Of a DNA stretch of 59,981 bases, positions 23,324-30,428 are shown one piece after another. The notes beneath the pieces were generated by a model. It made no database searches and was not told where the DNA came from. It saw nothing but the letters and a program-made list of their open reading frames with translations. Every line of letters begins with the position of its first letter. The first letter of the stretch is position 1. Source of the DNA: Desulfobacillus sp041396245 (lineage in GTDB: Bacteria > Pseudomonadota > Gammaproteobacteria > Burkholderiales > Rhodocyclaceae); contig JAWKYW010000018.1 in the NCBI GenBank assembly GCA_041396245.1, forward strand, positions 1 through 59,981. The letters run 5' to 3'. The position numbers and the translations under genes are program-made.

Positions 23324-23974
23324 TCATCGGCCGCCAGCGGCATCAAATTTTCCCTTTCGGTAATAAATCAGCATCGCACCCAGCTCGAGGTCGCTGAAGG
23401 GGTTGCGCCAGGCCGTGCCGCGATCGCCGCGCACGCCGAGCAGCAGCCGGGCGGCGAATTCCGCGCGCGGCAGGCGCTTCGCCTGGTCAAAGAGGTTGAA
23501 GGCGGGCAGCCGCGTGTCGGCGGCCGGAGCGTCCCGCGGGGATTTCCTTTGGGCATCATGGCAGCCGGCACAGGCCTGGCGGTGGATGGCTTCGCCGAGG
23601 CGCAGCCGCTCGGGCGTGGCCTGGCGTGGCAGGAGGGAAGCCGCGTCGAAGGGATATTTCCCCTTAAGCGCGGCCAGGCCGGCGGAGAGCGCCTTGCGCT
23701 CGCCCCGTGCCAGCGCGGTGCGCAGCGGGGCGACGACGGACGGATCGGCACCGGCCCGGCGCAGCAGGAGGGGAAGCGAAGACAGCGCGCCGGCGAGCCG
23801 GTCGCGCAGGCCTTCGCGGTGGAGCCGCGATTCGGTTCCCGCGTCGAGGCGGCGCAGGTCGCCCGCCATCACCACGAGCTCGGCGGCAAGCCGCCGCGCG
23901 TGCTCGTCCTGCGCCGCGGCCGCGACGGAAAAAACCGCCGCGGCCGCAAACGCCAGAACGAAACGCAACCTCAC
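23324..23974 (-). CDS. Monohaem cytochrome c
   Basis: A 216-aa exported cytochrome with a signal peptide (VLAFAAAAVFSVAAAAQD) and haem motif CAGCH in the second half (IHRQACAGCHDAQRKSPRD), followed by DLELGAMLIYYRKGKF. The first 100 residues form a helical domain of unknown role. The start is taken as GTG at 23974, two bases after the rhodanese stop, because no ATG precedes the signal peptide. Its place behind a thiosulfate-sulfurtransferase gene suggests it accepts electrons from sulfur chemistry. Confidence 0.8.
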   Translation of the reverse strand: MRLRFVLAFAAAAVFSVAAAAQDEHARRLAAELVVMAGDLRRLDAGTESRLHREGLRDRLAGALSSLPLLLRRAGADPSVVAPLRTALARGERKALSAGLAALKGKYPFDAASLLPRQATPERLRLGEAIHRQACAGCHDAQRKSPRDAPAADTRLPAFNLFDQAKRLPRAEFAARLLLGVRGDRGTAWRNPFSDLELGAMLIYYRKGKFDAAGGR

Positions 23975-23976
23975 GG

Positions 23977-24924
23977 TCAGTTCAGCTTGACCTTCTGCTC
24001 CATGGCGCCGCCCTTGAGCATCGTCCACTCGAGCATCGAGCCGTCGTACAGGCGCGCCTTCTTGTTGCCCAGCAGTTCGCTCGAGACGAACCAGCCGACG
24101 GAAGCCCAGTGGCCGCTGTTGCAGAAGTTGATCTGCTCGCCGCCGGTGGGCACGTTGGCCAGCTTGTAGAGCTGCTCGAGCTGCGACTTGCTGCGGAACT
24201 GGCCCATGCCGTTCACCGTCAGCCAGCCGTTGGGCAGGTTTTTCGCGCCGGCCAGGGTGCCGCTCTCGGTCGCCTTCGGGTGGCGGTTGATGCCGACGTA
24301 CTGGTCCTCGGGCCGGTGGTCGACCAGCAGCATGCCGCCCTTCATGGCCTTCTTGACGTCGTCCATGGTGACCAGCATCTCCTTGCGCAGGCTGGCCTTG
24401 AAGGCCTTCGCCGCGGCCTTCTGCGCGCCGGCCTGCACCGGGTTGGCCTTGGTCTTGTCCTTCTCCCGGGTCCACGCCGCCATGCCGCCGTCGAGGATGG
24501 AGACGTTGTCGTGGCCGAGCACCTTGAAGGTCCAGTACACGCGGGTGGCGACGCCGACGTCGGTCGAGTTCATGCCCATCGGCACCAGCACGACGTGGGT
24601 GGCGTTGTCGATGCCGAGGCTGCCGATGTGGGCGACGAGCTTGTCGAGCTTCTCGGGGAACATGTCGGGCACCTTGTCCGAAGCGCGCTCCTCGCGCCAG
24701 CCGTCCTTGCCGTAATTGCTGTTCACCGCGCCGGGGATATGGGCCCGCAGGTAGGCGGGCGGCGGCTGGAAGTCCACGATGGCGATGCCCGGCTTGCCGA
24801 GGTTGGCCTTCAGCCAGTCGACCGTCACCAGCGGATCGGCCGCCGTCGCCGCGCGCGCCGACAGCAGGAGGAAGAGCAGCGCCGCCAGCAGCGCGCCCCA
24901 TCGTGTCGAAAATAACGTTTTCAT
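23977..24924 (-). CDS. Exported tandem-rhodanese thiosulfate sulfurtransferase
   Basis: A 315-aa periplasmic enzyme. Signal peptide 1-29 (LLLSARAATA|AD), then an inactive N-terminal rhodanese domain (VDFQPPPAYLRAHIPGAVNS; HDNVSILDGGMAAWTR) and an active C-terminal one with the catalytic cysteine in INFCNSGHWASVGW. It transfers sulfane sulfur from thiosulfate to a thiol or cyanide. It sits between three small DsrE-like genes and a cytochrome c in one transcription unit. Confidence 0.9.
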   Translation of the reverse strand: MKTLFSTRWGALLAALLFLLLSARAATAADPLVTVDWLKANLGKPGIAIVDFQPPPAYLRAHIPGAVNSNYGKDGWREERASDKVPDMFPEKLDKLVAHIGSLGIDNATHVVLVPMGMNSTDVGVATRVYWTFKVLGHDNVSILDGGMAAWTREKDKTKANPVQAGAQKAAAKAFKASLRKEMLVTMDDVKKAMKGGMLLVDHRPEDQYVGINRHPKATESGTLAGAKNLPNGWLTVNGMGQFRSKSQLEQLYKLANVPTGGEQINFCNSGHWASVGWFVSSELLGNKKARLYDGSMLEWTMLKGGAMEQKVKLN

Positions 24925-24938
24925 TCCCTGTCTCCTTC

Positions 24939-25124
24939 TCAGATGGTTATCGTCAGATCGGAGTCGAGGATCGCATCGATGATGCGGTCCCAGGCTTCGT
25001 CCTCCATGTCCCGACGTCGCAGGTCGATGGCGTCGACGCGATGCGCCGGCTCCATCTGCCGCAGGGCGGCGGTCACGGTCTGGGCGTCGGGGAACAGACC
25101 GGTGTTCAGTTCGAGGATCTTCAC
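24939..25124 (-). CDS. Small unknown protein of the sulfur cluster
   Basis: A 61-aa acidic cytoplasmic protein (MKILELNTGLFPDAQTVTAA...). It has no recognised domain, but the start (strand-loop-helix) resembles a trimmed DsrE-like fold. Its ATG overlaps the stop of the preceding gene and it lies 14 bases before the rhodanese, so it is expressed with them. Confidence 0.6.
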   Translation of the reverse strand: MKILELNTGLFPDAQTVTAALRQMEPAHRVDAIDLRRRDMEDEAWDRIIDAILDSDLTITI

Positions 25125-25402
25125 AGGCTCAGCACCGCGTCGGCGCCGGCGATCGCCGCGGCGAGGCCGGCGGCATCCAGCAGGGGCAGGTCGTCGGCCA
25201 TCGCCGCGACGGTGGTCTGCGGTTCGATGCCGGAGAGTTCGAGCAATTCGGCGTTGGCGGCGTTCTCGGCGCTCTCCTCCACCGGGCGGTCCATGAAGAC
25301 GAGGCCCACGGCATGGCCGAAGATGGTCAGCCCGGCCGCCACGCGCATCGCCTCGGCGTGGTCGCGCCGGGCCAGGACGAGGAGTTTTTTCTCCGCGCTC
25401 AC
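25121..25402 (-). CDS. Small DsrE-like protein
   Basis: A 93-aa protein with alternating strands and helices: KLLVLARRDHAEAMRVAAGL, HAVGLVFMDRPVEES, DLPLLDAAGLAAAIAGADAVLSL. The layout is that of DsrE/TusD-type sulfur-carrier proteins, but no conserved acceptor cysteine is visible. Both ends overlap neighbouring genes by 4 bases, a tight coupling typical of subunits made in equal amounts. Confidence 0.65.
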   Translation of the reverse strand: MSAEKKLLVLARRDHAEAMRVAAGLTIFGHAVGLVFMDRPVEESAENAANAELLELSGIEPQTTVAAMADDLPLLDAAGLAAAIAGADAVLSL

Positions 25403-25686
25403 AGGCTCACCACCTTTCGCGCCTCACCCATCAGGGCGCTGTTCGTCGTCTGGCTGCCCAGCTCGACCGGGCAGGCGGCGTCGGCGCAGAAACGGTGCCA
25501 GGATTCCTCGCAGGCCACCGCGCGTGCATCGGCAAGCGTCGCCTGCAGTTGCGCGTCCTGCAGGCCGCGCACGCCGGCGTGGGTGAAGAAGGCGGCGAAA
25601 CTGCTGCCGCGGCGGCGGCAGGCGCGCGCCAGCGGCGGCAGGAACCGTGCGCCGGCTTCGGTGACGACGTGGAAGAGGATGTCCAT
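25399..25686 (-). CDS. Small DsrE-like protein with cysteines
   Basis: A 95-aa protein starting MDILFHVVTEAGARFLPPLA. Cysteines occur in ARACRRRG, VACEESWHRFCADAACP. The N-terminal strand and helix are DsrE/F-like. The clustered cysteines could carry sulfur. It overlaps the upstream rhodanese-like gene (ATGA) and the downstream gene by 4 bases. Family assignment is moderate. Confidence 0.62.
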   Translation of the reverse strand: MDILFHVVTEAGARFLPPLARACRRRGSSFAAFFTHAGVRGLQDAQLQATLADARAVACEESWHRFCADAACPVELGSQTTNSALMGEARKVVSL

Positions 25687-26678
25687 CAGGCGGCCCCCTC
25701 CCCTCCGGCCCCTCTGCCCGCCGGGGAGTGGGACGTGCGTCGGCTGCGCAGGTACCAGCCGGCGGCGAAGGCCGTGACGACGAGGACGAGCGTCACCGCG
25801 AGCAGCGCCGGCGAATGCGCGGCGCCGTCCTGCGGCGGCTGACTTTTCTCTGCGACCGGCACGGCGCTTCCGGGGTAGGACACCGCATCGGCCGGCAGCG
25901 CGCCGTCGGCGGCCCACTCGGCCCAGCCCTCGGCATAGAGCTTCGCCGCCACGCCGTGGCCGGCGCGTAGCAGGGTGAGGTAGGCGAAGCCTTCGAGGGC
26001 GTCGTGGGCGTAGGCCACCGGGCTGCCTTCCGGCAGGACGGGGTTCTGCGAACCGCGCAATTGCAGCGCCGGCAGGCTGACCGCGCCGGGCAGATGGCCG
26101 GCGCGGGCGGCGCGCGCCGTCTCGCCCCAGTATTCGCTTTCCGTCCGCCCGTCCAGCAGCGGCAGCGTCGCCGTGCGCAGCGCGTCGCGCAGCTCATCAC
26201 GCAAAAGCAGCAGGTCGTCGCGCATCGGCGCCGCGAACACCGCCTCGCGGATCATGCCGCGCTCGCGGCCCGGTCCGGCGGCGTCACCCTGTTCCAGCAG
26301 GCGGCCGACCGGCCCGGCCAGCACGCGCACGCTCTTCTGCCCGGCGACGTACAACAGGCCGGCGACGAAGTCGCGCGATCGCGCATCGCCGCCGACGACG
26401 AGCACGTCCTCCGCGCCCGTCAGCCCCGCCGTGCCGAGCAGCCAGAGCAGGTCGCGCGCACTCGGCAGCCGGTTGTGGGGGCCGAGGAAGTCCTGCGCCG
26501 GCAGGCAGCGCGCGCCGGTGAGGCTCTGCGCGGCGCACTCGGCCGACGGGCGCGCGTCGATCACGACCAGTCCGGCCTGCGGCGGGACGGCGCGCACGTA
26601 AGCGAAATCCGCCGCCGCCCGGGCGTACGCAACCGGCAGCGCGAACAGCAGGACGGCAAGGGCGGCCAGGCGCTTCAT
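25686..26678 (-). CDS. Membrane-anchored rhodanese-fold protein lacking the catalytic cysteine
   Basis: A 330-aa exported protein with signal peptide (1-20) and two rhodanese-like domains (GLVVIDARPSAECAAQSLTG; LPLLDGRTESEYWGETARAA, then RAGHLPGAVSLP). The position of the active-site Cys in the second domain reads VAYAHDALEG, so it should be catalytically silent or bind rather than transfer sulfur. A C-terminal transmembrane helix (ALLAVTLVLVVTAFAAGWYL) and a short basic tail follow. The last dozen residues are encoded by a CCCCTC-rich REP-like stretch. Confidence 0.82.
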   Translation of the reverse strand: MKRLAALAVLLFALPVAYARAAADFAYVRAVPPQAGLVVIDARPSAECAAQSLTGARCLPAQDFLGPHNRLPSARDLLWLLGTAGLTGAEDVLVVGGDARSRDFVAGLLYVAGQKSVRVLAGPVGRLLEQGDAAGPGRERGMIREAVFAAPMRDDLLLLRDELRDALRTATLPLLDGRTESEYWGETARAARAGHLPGAVSLPALQLRGSQNPVLPEGSPVAYAHDALEGFAYLTLLRAGHGVAAKLYAEGWAEWAADGALPADAVSYPGSAVPVAEKSQPPQDGAAHSPALLAVTLVLVVTAFAAGWYLRSRRTSHSPAGRGAGGEGAA

Positions 26679-26956
26679 CAGCAGCCGCCGAAGCGTTGCA
26701 CGGCCGGCGGGGCGTCCCCGCCGCTGCCCTTCGGCGCCGGCGGGTTTTCCATGTAGTAGCCGACCAGTTCGGTCACCGGCACCTTGCCGAAGCCGCCGCC
26801 GATGTCGACGTCCGGCAGGGTCTCGGCCGGGGCCGGCTGCTTCATCGCCGCAACAGTTTCGTCCGGCAGCGCCGCGAAATGGAAACCGACGGCACTCACC
26901 GCCAGCGTGAGCACCAGGGACGCGCCGCAGAAAATCAGGCTCTCACGGTTCATCAT
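26678..26956 (-). CDS. Single-helix membrane protein with C-terminal Gly-Gly-Cys
   Basis: A 92-aa protein with an N-terminal membrane anchor (LIFCGASLVLTLAVSAVGFHF) and a short periplasmic part ending FGGC. The segment GFGKVPVTELVGYYMENPPA shares the pattern P-[VL]-x-x-L-V-x-[YH]-Y with the 70-aa protein at 27056. It overlaps the rhodanese-like gene by one base. No known family recognised. Confidence 0.65.
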   Translation of the reverse strand: MMNRESLIFCGASLVLTLAVSAVGFHFAALPDETVAAMKQPAPAETLPDVDIGGGFGKVPVTELVGYYMENPPAPKGSGGDAPPAVQRFGGC

Positions 26957-26967
26957 GGCGGCGCCTC

Positions 26968-27054
26968 CTAGAGCGAATCGCTGAAAAAGGCCAGCGCCAT
27001 GGCGCCGAAGGCGACGAAGAACATGCCGATCTGCGCCAGAGTCTCGAAATCCAT
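26968..27054 (-). CDS. 28-aa membrane microprotein
   Basis: An ATG at 27054 opens MDFETLAQIGMFFVAFGAMA and continues hydrophobic to a stop at 26968. Nearly the whole peptide is one transmembrane helix with acidic ends. It sits one base after the stop of the preceding gene and 11 bases before the next, so the operon has essentially no room that is not coding. This position is the best evidence that it is real. Confidence 0.6.
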   Translation of the reverse strand: MDFETLAQIGMFFVAFGAMALAFFSDSL

Positions 27055-27055
27055 G

Positions 27056-27268
27056 CTATCGGCCCTCCCCCTTGTAGTGGCGCACCAGCGCGTCCAGCGG
27101 AATCGCCTCGCCGGTGGCCGGATGCGCCACCGGCGGCGAGAGGTGCGGCACGCCGTCGCGCGTCAGCTTCATGCTCTGCGGCGGCTTGACGTAGACGTAA
27201 GTCAGTCCGCCCAGCACGGCGGCGACAGAGACGGCGATGAACAGGCGCATGGCGATGCGGGCGAGCAT
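27056..27268 (-). CDS. 70-aa single-helix membrane protein
   Basis: Starts MLARIAMRLFIAVSVAAVLG with one transmembrane helix, followed by an exported tail (HLSPPVAHPATGEAIPLDAL, then VRHYKGE). The tail repeats the P-L-x-x-L-V-x-H-Y pattern of the 92-aa neighbour, so both may dock to the same partner. It belongs to the sulfur operon; no named family recognised. Confidence 0.65.
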   Translation of the reverse strand: MLARIAMRLFIAVSVAAVLGGLTYVYVKPPQSMKLTRDGVPHLSPPVAHPATGEAIPLDALVRHYKGEGR

Positions 27269-27392
27269 TTTCAGGCCTCCGCCGGGCCGCCCCAAGGAGG
27301 CCTGAAGTCAACAAACCGGAAGCCGCGCAGCGGCTGAACCGACGTCACCCCTTTCCTCGGGAAAGGGGTTGGGGGAAAGGTCGTCATCTCGC

Positions 27393-27698
27393 TCAGTCCT
27401 TCTTGATATAGACCCGCCAGCAATCCGGATCCTTGACGGTTTCCAGGTGGGTGGCGTTGAGCTCGTCGCACATCGGCGGCAGCGCCTCGACCGAGGAGGG
27501 GTTGTCCACCAGCACCTCGACCACGCCGCCCGAGGCGATCTCGTTCACCGCCTTCTTGGTCATCAGCTGCGGCCGCGGGCAGGAGTCGCCGCGGCAGTCC
27601 ACCCGCCGCGCCACCTTTACCGTGCTGCCGTCGGAGAGCACGGCCTCGCCGCCGCCCGCCGCTTCCTCGACCTTCTTCTTCGATCCGAACAGTCCCAT
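27393..27698 (-). CDS. TusA-family sulfur carrier protein
   Basis: A 101-aa TusA/SirA-like sulfurtransferase. The carrier cysteine is Cys40 in the CPxP motif (DCRGDSCPRPQLMTKKAVNE), followed by the usual VEVLVDNPSSVEALPPMCDE strand-helix. An extra N-terminal tail of 20 residues (GLFGSKKKVEEAAGGG) is longer than in E. coli TusA. It lies 10 bases after a YeeE/YedE transporter gene, the pairing used for thiosulfate uptake in other bacteria. Confidence 0.9.
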   Translation of the reverse strand: MGLFGSKKKVEEAAGGGEAVLSDGSTVKVARRVDCRGDSCPRPQLMTKKAVNEIASGGVVEVLVDNPSSVEALPPMCDELNATHLETVKDPDCWRVYIKKD

Positions 27699-27708
27699 GT
27701 TGCTTCTC

Positions 27709-28332
27709 CTATGCGTGTTCTGCGGATTCCTTCTGATGCTGCGCGTGCTTCTCTTGTTGCGCCCGCTCGCGGCGCAGGATGGCGCGGTAGATGGCGAACA
27801 GCACGCCGGCCTGGATCAGGCCGAAGACGACGGCCGGAATGCCCAGCTTGTCCTGCAGGGTGCGCGCGTTGGCGAAGCCGAGCTGCAGCGCCGGCAGGTT
27901 GGGCTCGCCGGTCATGCTCTGCGGCGCCGGCGGCCACCAGTTCCACGACCAGACGAGCGAGAAGAGGAACATTCCGACGAAGGTGAACAGCAGCGCCCAG
28001 ACGGCGCCGATGTTGCCCTCGCCCGCCTTGACCCAGGTAGACACCGTGCAGGCGCCCGCCAGCACCATGCCGATGCCGAACAGGAACAGGCCGGCGAAGG
28101 TGTTGAGGCCGACGTCGAACTGCATCGGATGGCCGGCGCCCAGCGTCATGAAGCCGGTGAAGCCGACGGTGAGGATCATCATCGCCACCAGCAGCGCCTT
28201 GGTGTTGCGGTAGGTCTTGAACATGATGGCGTCGCGCAGCGCCGCGGTGTTGCAGAAGCGCGAGCGCTGCACCAGCAGGCCGACGACGGAACCGAAGAGG
28301 AACGCAACGAGACATTCGGCGACAGGCGACAT
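27709..28332 (-). CDS. YeeE/YedE-family sulfur-compound transporter, C-terminal half protein
   Basis: A 207-aa membrane protein with the YeeE/YedE signature cysteine segments (QRSRFCNTAALRDAIMFK; GMVLAGACTVSTWVKAGEG). The family (TsuA, PmpA/B) passes thiosulfate or related sulfur species through conserved cysteines. The transporter is split into two genes here, as in PmpAB, and the partner ends 2 bases upstream. A charged C-terminal tail (ERAQQEKHAQHQKE) may contact TusA. Confidence 0.88.
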   Translation of the reverse strand: MSPVAECLVAFLFGSVVGLLVQRSRFCNTAALRDAIMFKTYRNTKALLVAMMILTVGFTGFMTLGAGHPMQFDVGLNTFAGLFLFGIGMVLAGACTVSTWVKAGEGNIGAVWALLFTFVGMFLFSLVWSWNWWPPAPQSMTGEPNLPALQLGFANARTLQDKLGIPAVVFGLIQAGVLFAIYRAILRRERAQQEKHAQHQKESAEHA

Positions 28333-28334
28333 TT

Positions 28335-28826
28335 TCAGCCCTCCAGAATCTTTTTATAGATCAGCGAACCGACCCACGCACCGGCGAGGATGCCGGAGAT
28401 GGCCAGGTAGCCGCCGAGGTTCATCTCCGCGCCCATGCCGAAGAAGGTCGACACGTTGCAGACGAAGGCGAGGCGGATGCCGATGCCCATCAGCAGGCCG
28501 CCGATGGTGATCATCAGCCACTCGGAGGCGCGGCGCGGCAGGCGCCAGTAGAATTCCTTCGACAGCACGGCGCCGACGAAGGCGCCGAAGAACATGCCGA
28601 GGCTGATGTAGATCTTCCAGTAGTCGGCGTGCGGCGGGAACACCAGCTGCCAGAAAGGGATGCGATCCAGCGCGTCGCCGAGGAAGAGCTGGGCGATGAG
28701 CCCGGTCATCATGGTCTCGCCGCCGCCCACCGTCCAGGCGCCGACGACGAGGAAGAGGAAGATGTCCAGCACGGCGATGGCCGCCAGGGCGATGACCGGG
28801 TCCAGGGTCTTGCGGAAAAACTCCAT
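28335..28826 (-). CDS. YeeE/YedE-family transporter, N-terminal half protein
   Basis: A 163-aa membrane protein with the second YeeE/YedE motif set (GIRLAFVCNVSTFFGMGAEM, followed by NLGGYLAI), including a conserved Cys. It is the first gene of the 13-gene minus-strand run. The start at 28826 (MEFFRK) is chosen because GGAGG lies 5 bases before it; an ATG at 28838 without such a site is the alternative. It pairs with the gene at 27709. Confidence 0.85.
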   Translation of the reverse strand: MEFFRKTLDPVIALAAIAVLDIFLFLVVGAWTVGGGETMMTGLIAQLFLGDALDRIPFWQLVFPPHADYWKIYISLGMFFGAFVGAVLSKEFYWRLPRRASEWLMITIGGLLMGIGIRLAFVCNVSTFFGMGAEMNLGGYLAISGILAGAWVGSLIYKKILEG

Positions 28827-28945
28827 CATTGCCTCCATGGCCGGCTGGCATCAGCCGGGGATCTTCTTGTATGCTGCAAATTCTATTGGCCCGGCCGGGC
28901 GGGTGGTGGTAATTATTGCCAACGCCGCGAAACAAGGAAACAGGA

Positions 28946-29287
28946 ATGAATATCTATTCTGAAATCAACGACGTGCTGGACCACATGTTCAACGCCTGCA
29001 CGACCTCGCAGATCAACGAGTTCATCCCCGAGAAGCGCGGCTTCCGCATCCACGGCCACAGCACCACCATCTCGCTGGAACGCGCCTTCTGGAACGTCCT
29101 CGACGACATGGCGAGCGAATCGAAGATCACCCTGCCGCGCCTGATCGAGCGTGTGCACGACGGTTGCCTGGTCGCCAACGACAAGAACATCGCCTCCTGC
29201 CTGCGCGTGATCTGCCTGAAGTACCTCAACGTCTACAGCGGCTGCACCTCGGCGGCGGCGCGCGCCGAGCTGACGCGGGCGGCGTAG
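28946..29287 (+). CDS. Ribbon-helix-helix domain protein
   Basis: A 113-aa protein with an N-terminal helical segment (NIYSEINDVLDHMFNACTTS) and a ribbon-helix-helix of the RHH_4 kind (RGFRIHGHSTTISLERAFWN, VLDDMASESKITLPRLIERV). It is divergent from the sulfur operon, 119 bases away, and could control it. The ATG at 28946 follows AAACAGGA. Confidence 0.8.
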   Translation: MNIYSEINDVLDHMFNACTTSQINEFIPEKRGFRIHGHSTTISLERAFWNVLDDMASESKITLPRLIERVHDGCLVANDKNIASCLRVICLKYLNVYSGCTSAAARAELTRAA

Positions 29288-29611
29288 GGAAAGTCAGTCC
29301 CCACGGAGCGGCAATATGTTTCGTGAGGGAAACTTTCGGCCAGGAGCGGCCATGGCCACGGCTTGTAGGTCGGCCTTCAGGCCGACTTGGGTGCCTGTGT
29401 GATCGCCAAAGTCGGCCTGAAGGCCGACCTACAGACAAGCGCCGCTCTGGGTCGAAATCTCGCTCTCGCCATCCTGCAGCGACTGACTTTCCCCGCTGGT
29501 CGAACCGGTTTTCAGCGATTTCCCGCTACTACGAAGAGTCAGTCCCGACAGGACGGCGCATCAGCCGCGCCGCTATCCAGGTGACGCCGACATCCGCCGA
29601 CTGGCCGTCAA
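29288..29611. repeat. Gene-free repeat-rich stretch
   Basis: Holds exact AAAGTCAGTC motifs at 29290-29299 and, inverted, 29481-29490, a one-mismatch inverted copy at 29535-29544, and two REP-like units (29363-29388 and 29408-29434) that face each other. No gene seen. Confidence 0.8.
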
Positions 29612-29692
29612 TCACCTGCCGCTGGACAGTCTGGATGCCGCGCAATACCCAGGTCGAGCCATTGCCGGATCGAAGACCTGCGATATTTTCAT
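29612..29692 (-). pseudogene. Possible N-terminal remnant of arsD
   Basis: A 26-codon frame beginning MKISQVFDPAMARPGYCAAS. The first eleven residues match the start of ArsD arsenic chaperones (xxVFDPAMCC), but the paired Cys motif and the remainder are missing. It is downstream of the ars genes on the same strand, where arsD is often found. The match is short, hence tentative. Confidence 0.35.
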
Positions 29693-29735
29693 GCCGGTTC
29701 CTTTCCTTTGCATCTGAACAGCAGTATGTTCAGGA

Positions 29736-30203
29736 TCAGTGTGCCGTGGGCTGCGGCGGGGTTGAGAGTTCGACGGCAAGCCGCGCCGCGGCGGCGGTGT
29801 ATCGCAGGCAGCGCTCGCCCAGCCGCTGCTCGCGGAAGGCCTGCTGGCCTTCCGTCGTGCCGAGGTCGCATCCGAGCAGTTCCGAGCAGCCCGTGGCACC
29901 GAACTCGGCGCGGAAGGCATCCAGCAACGCGCGTGTCGCGGCATAGCTCTGCTCGACCGACTCGCCCGCCCGCTCGCGGCCGTTGATAAGGCCCAGCACC
30001 ATCACGCCGCCGCTCAGCGCGCCGCACAGCCCGGAGGTGCGCGCCAGCCCGCTGCAGAAGCCGGTGGCGATTGCTGGTATCAAGTCGGACGCGACACCGA
30101 GGTGCTTCGCCCCTGCCATCAACACCGCCTCGGCGCAAAAGTACCCTTCGGCGAATAGCCGTGCCGCATGGGCTTCGGGCGTTTCAGAATCATCATTCCG
30201 CAT
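29736..30203 (-). CDS. C_GCAxxG_C_C family protein
   Basis: A 155-aa cysteine-rich protein of the C_GCAxxG_C_C family. It shows YFCAEAVLMAG, the GFCSGLARTSGLCGALSGGV core (C-x-x-G...GLCGALSGG), and C-terminal GATGCSELLGCDL and LGERCLRYTA cysteines. The family is thought to act in redox or metal handling. Here it is the fourth gene of an arsenic-resistance operon, 9 bases after the small cysteine-rich protein. Confidence 0.85.
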   Translation of the reverse strand: MRNDDSETPEAHAARLFAEGYFCAEAVLMAGAKHLGVASDLIPAIATGFCSGLARTSGLCGALSGGVMVLGLINGRERAGESVEQSYAATRALLDAFRAEFGATGCSELLGCDLGTTEGQQAFREQRLGERCLRYTAAAARLAVELSTPPQPTAH

Positions 30204-30212
30204 GTTTTCTCC

Positions 30213-30428
30213 TCAGGAGCTTCCCGCGTCGCGCCGTTCCTGAATCGGCGGACATGGCACCGTGCCGTAGGAACAGAACACGCAGCAGTCACCCGGCTTC
30301 GGTTTCAGCAGCGTTTGGCAGGCTTCGCACTCGTAGAACCACTGGCAGGCGTCGATAGGCATGGTCTCGGTCTTGTGATGGCCGCAGGCGGGACAAGTGA
30401 GCATCGATTCGGAAATGATCGTTGTCAT
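30213..30428 (-). CDS. GDCCVxC-domain small cysteine-rich protein
   Basis: A 71-aa protein with a zinc-ribbon-like CPACGHHKTE...CQWFYECEAC and the signature GDCCVFCSYGTVPCPP. In this family the first or last cysteine position can be selenocysteine; here all are ordinary TGC/TGT codons. It overlaps the acr3 stop (ATGA) and is thus part of the ars operon. Metal or thiol chemistry is plausible but unproven. Confidence 0.85.
   Translation of the reverse strand: MTTIISESMLTCPACGHHKTETMPIDACQWFYECEACQTLLKPKPGDCCVFCSYGTVPCPPIQERRDAGSS

Noticed and set aside
30213..30428. Selenocysteine in the GDCCVxC protein
   Set aside because: All cysteine positions of the signature are TGC/TGT codons; no in-frame TGA is needed to reach the normal length.
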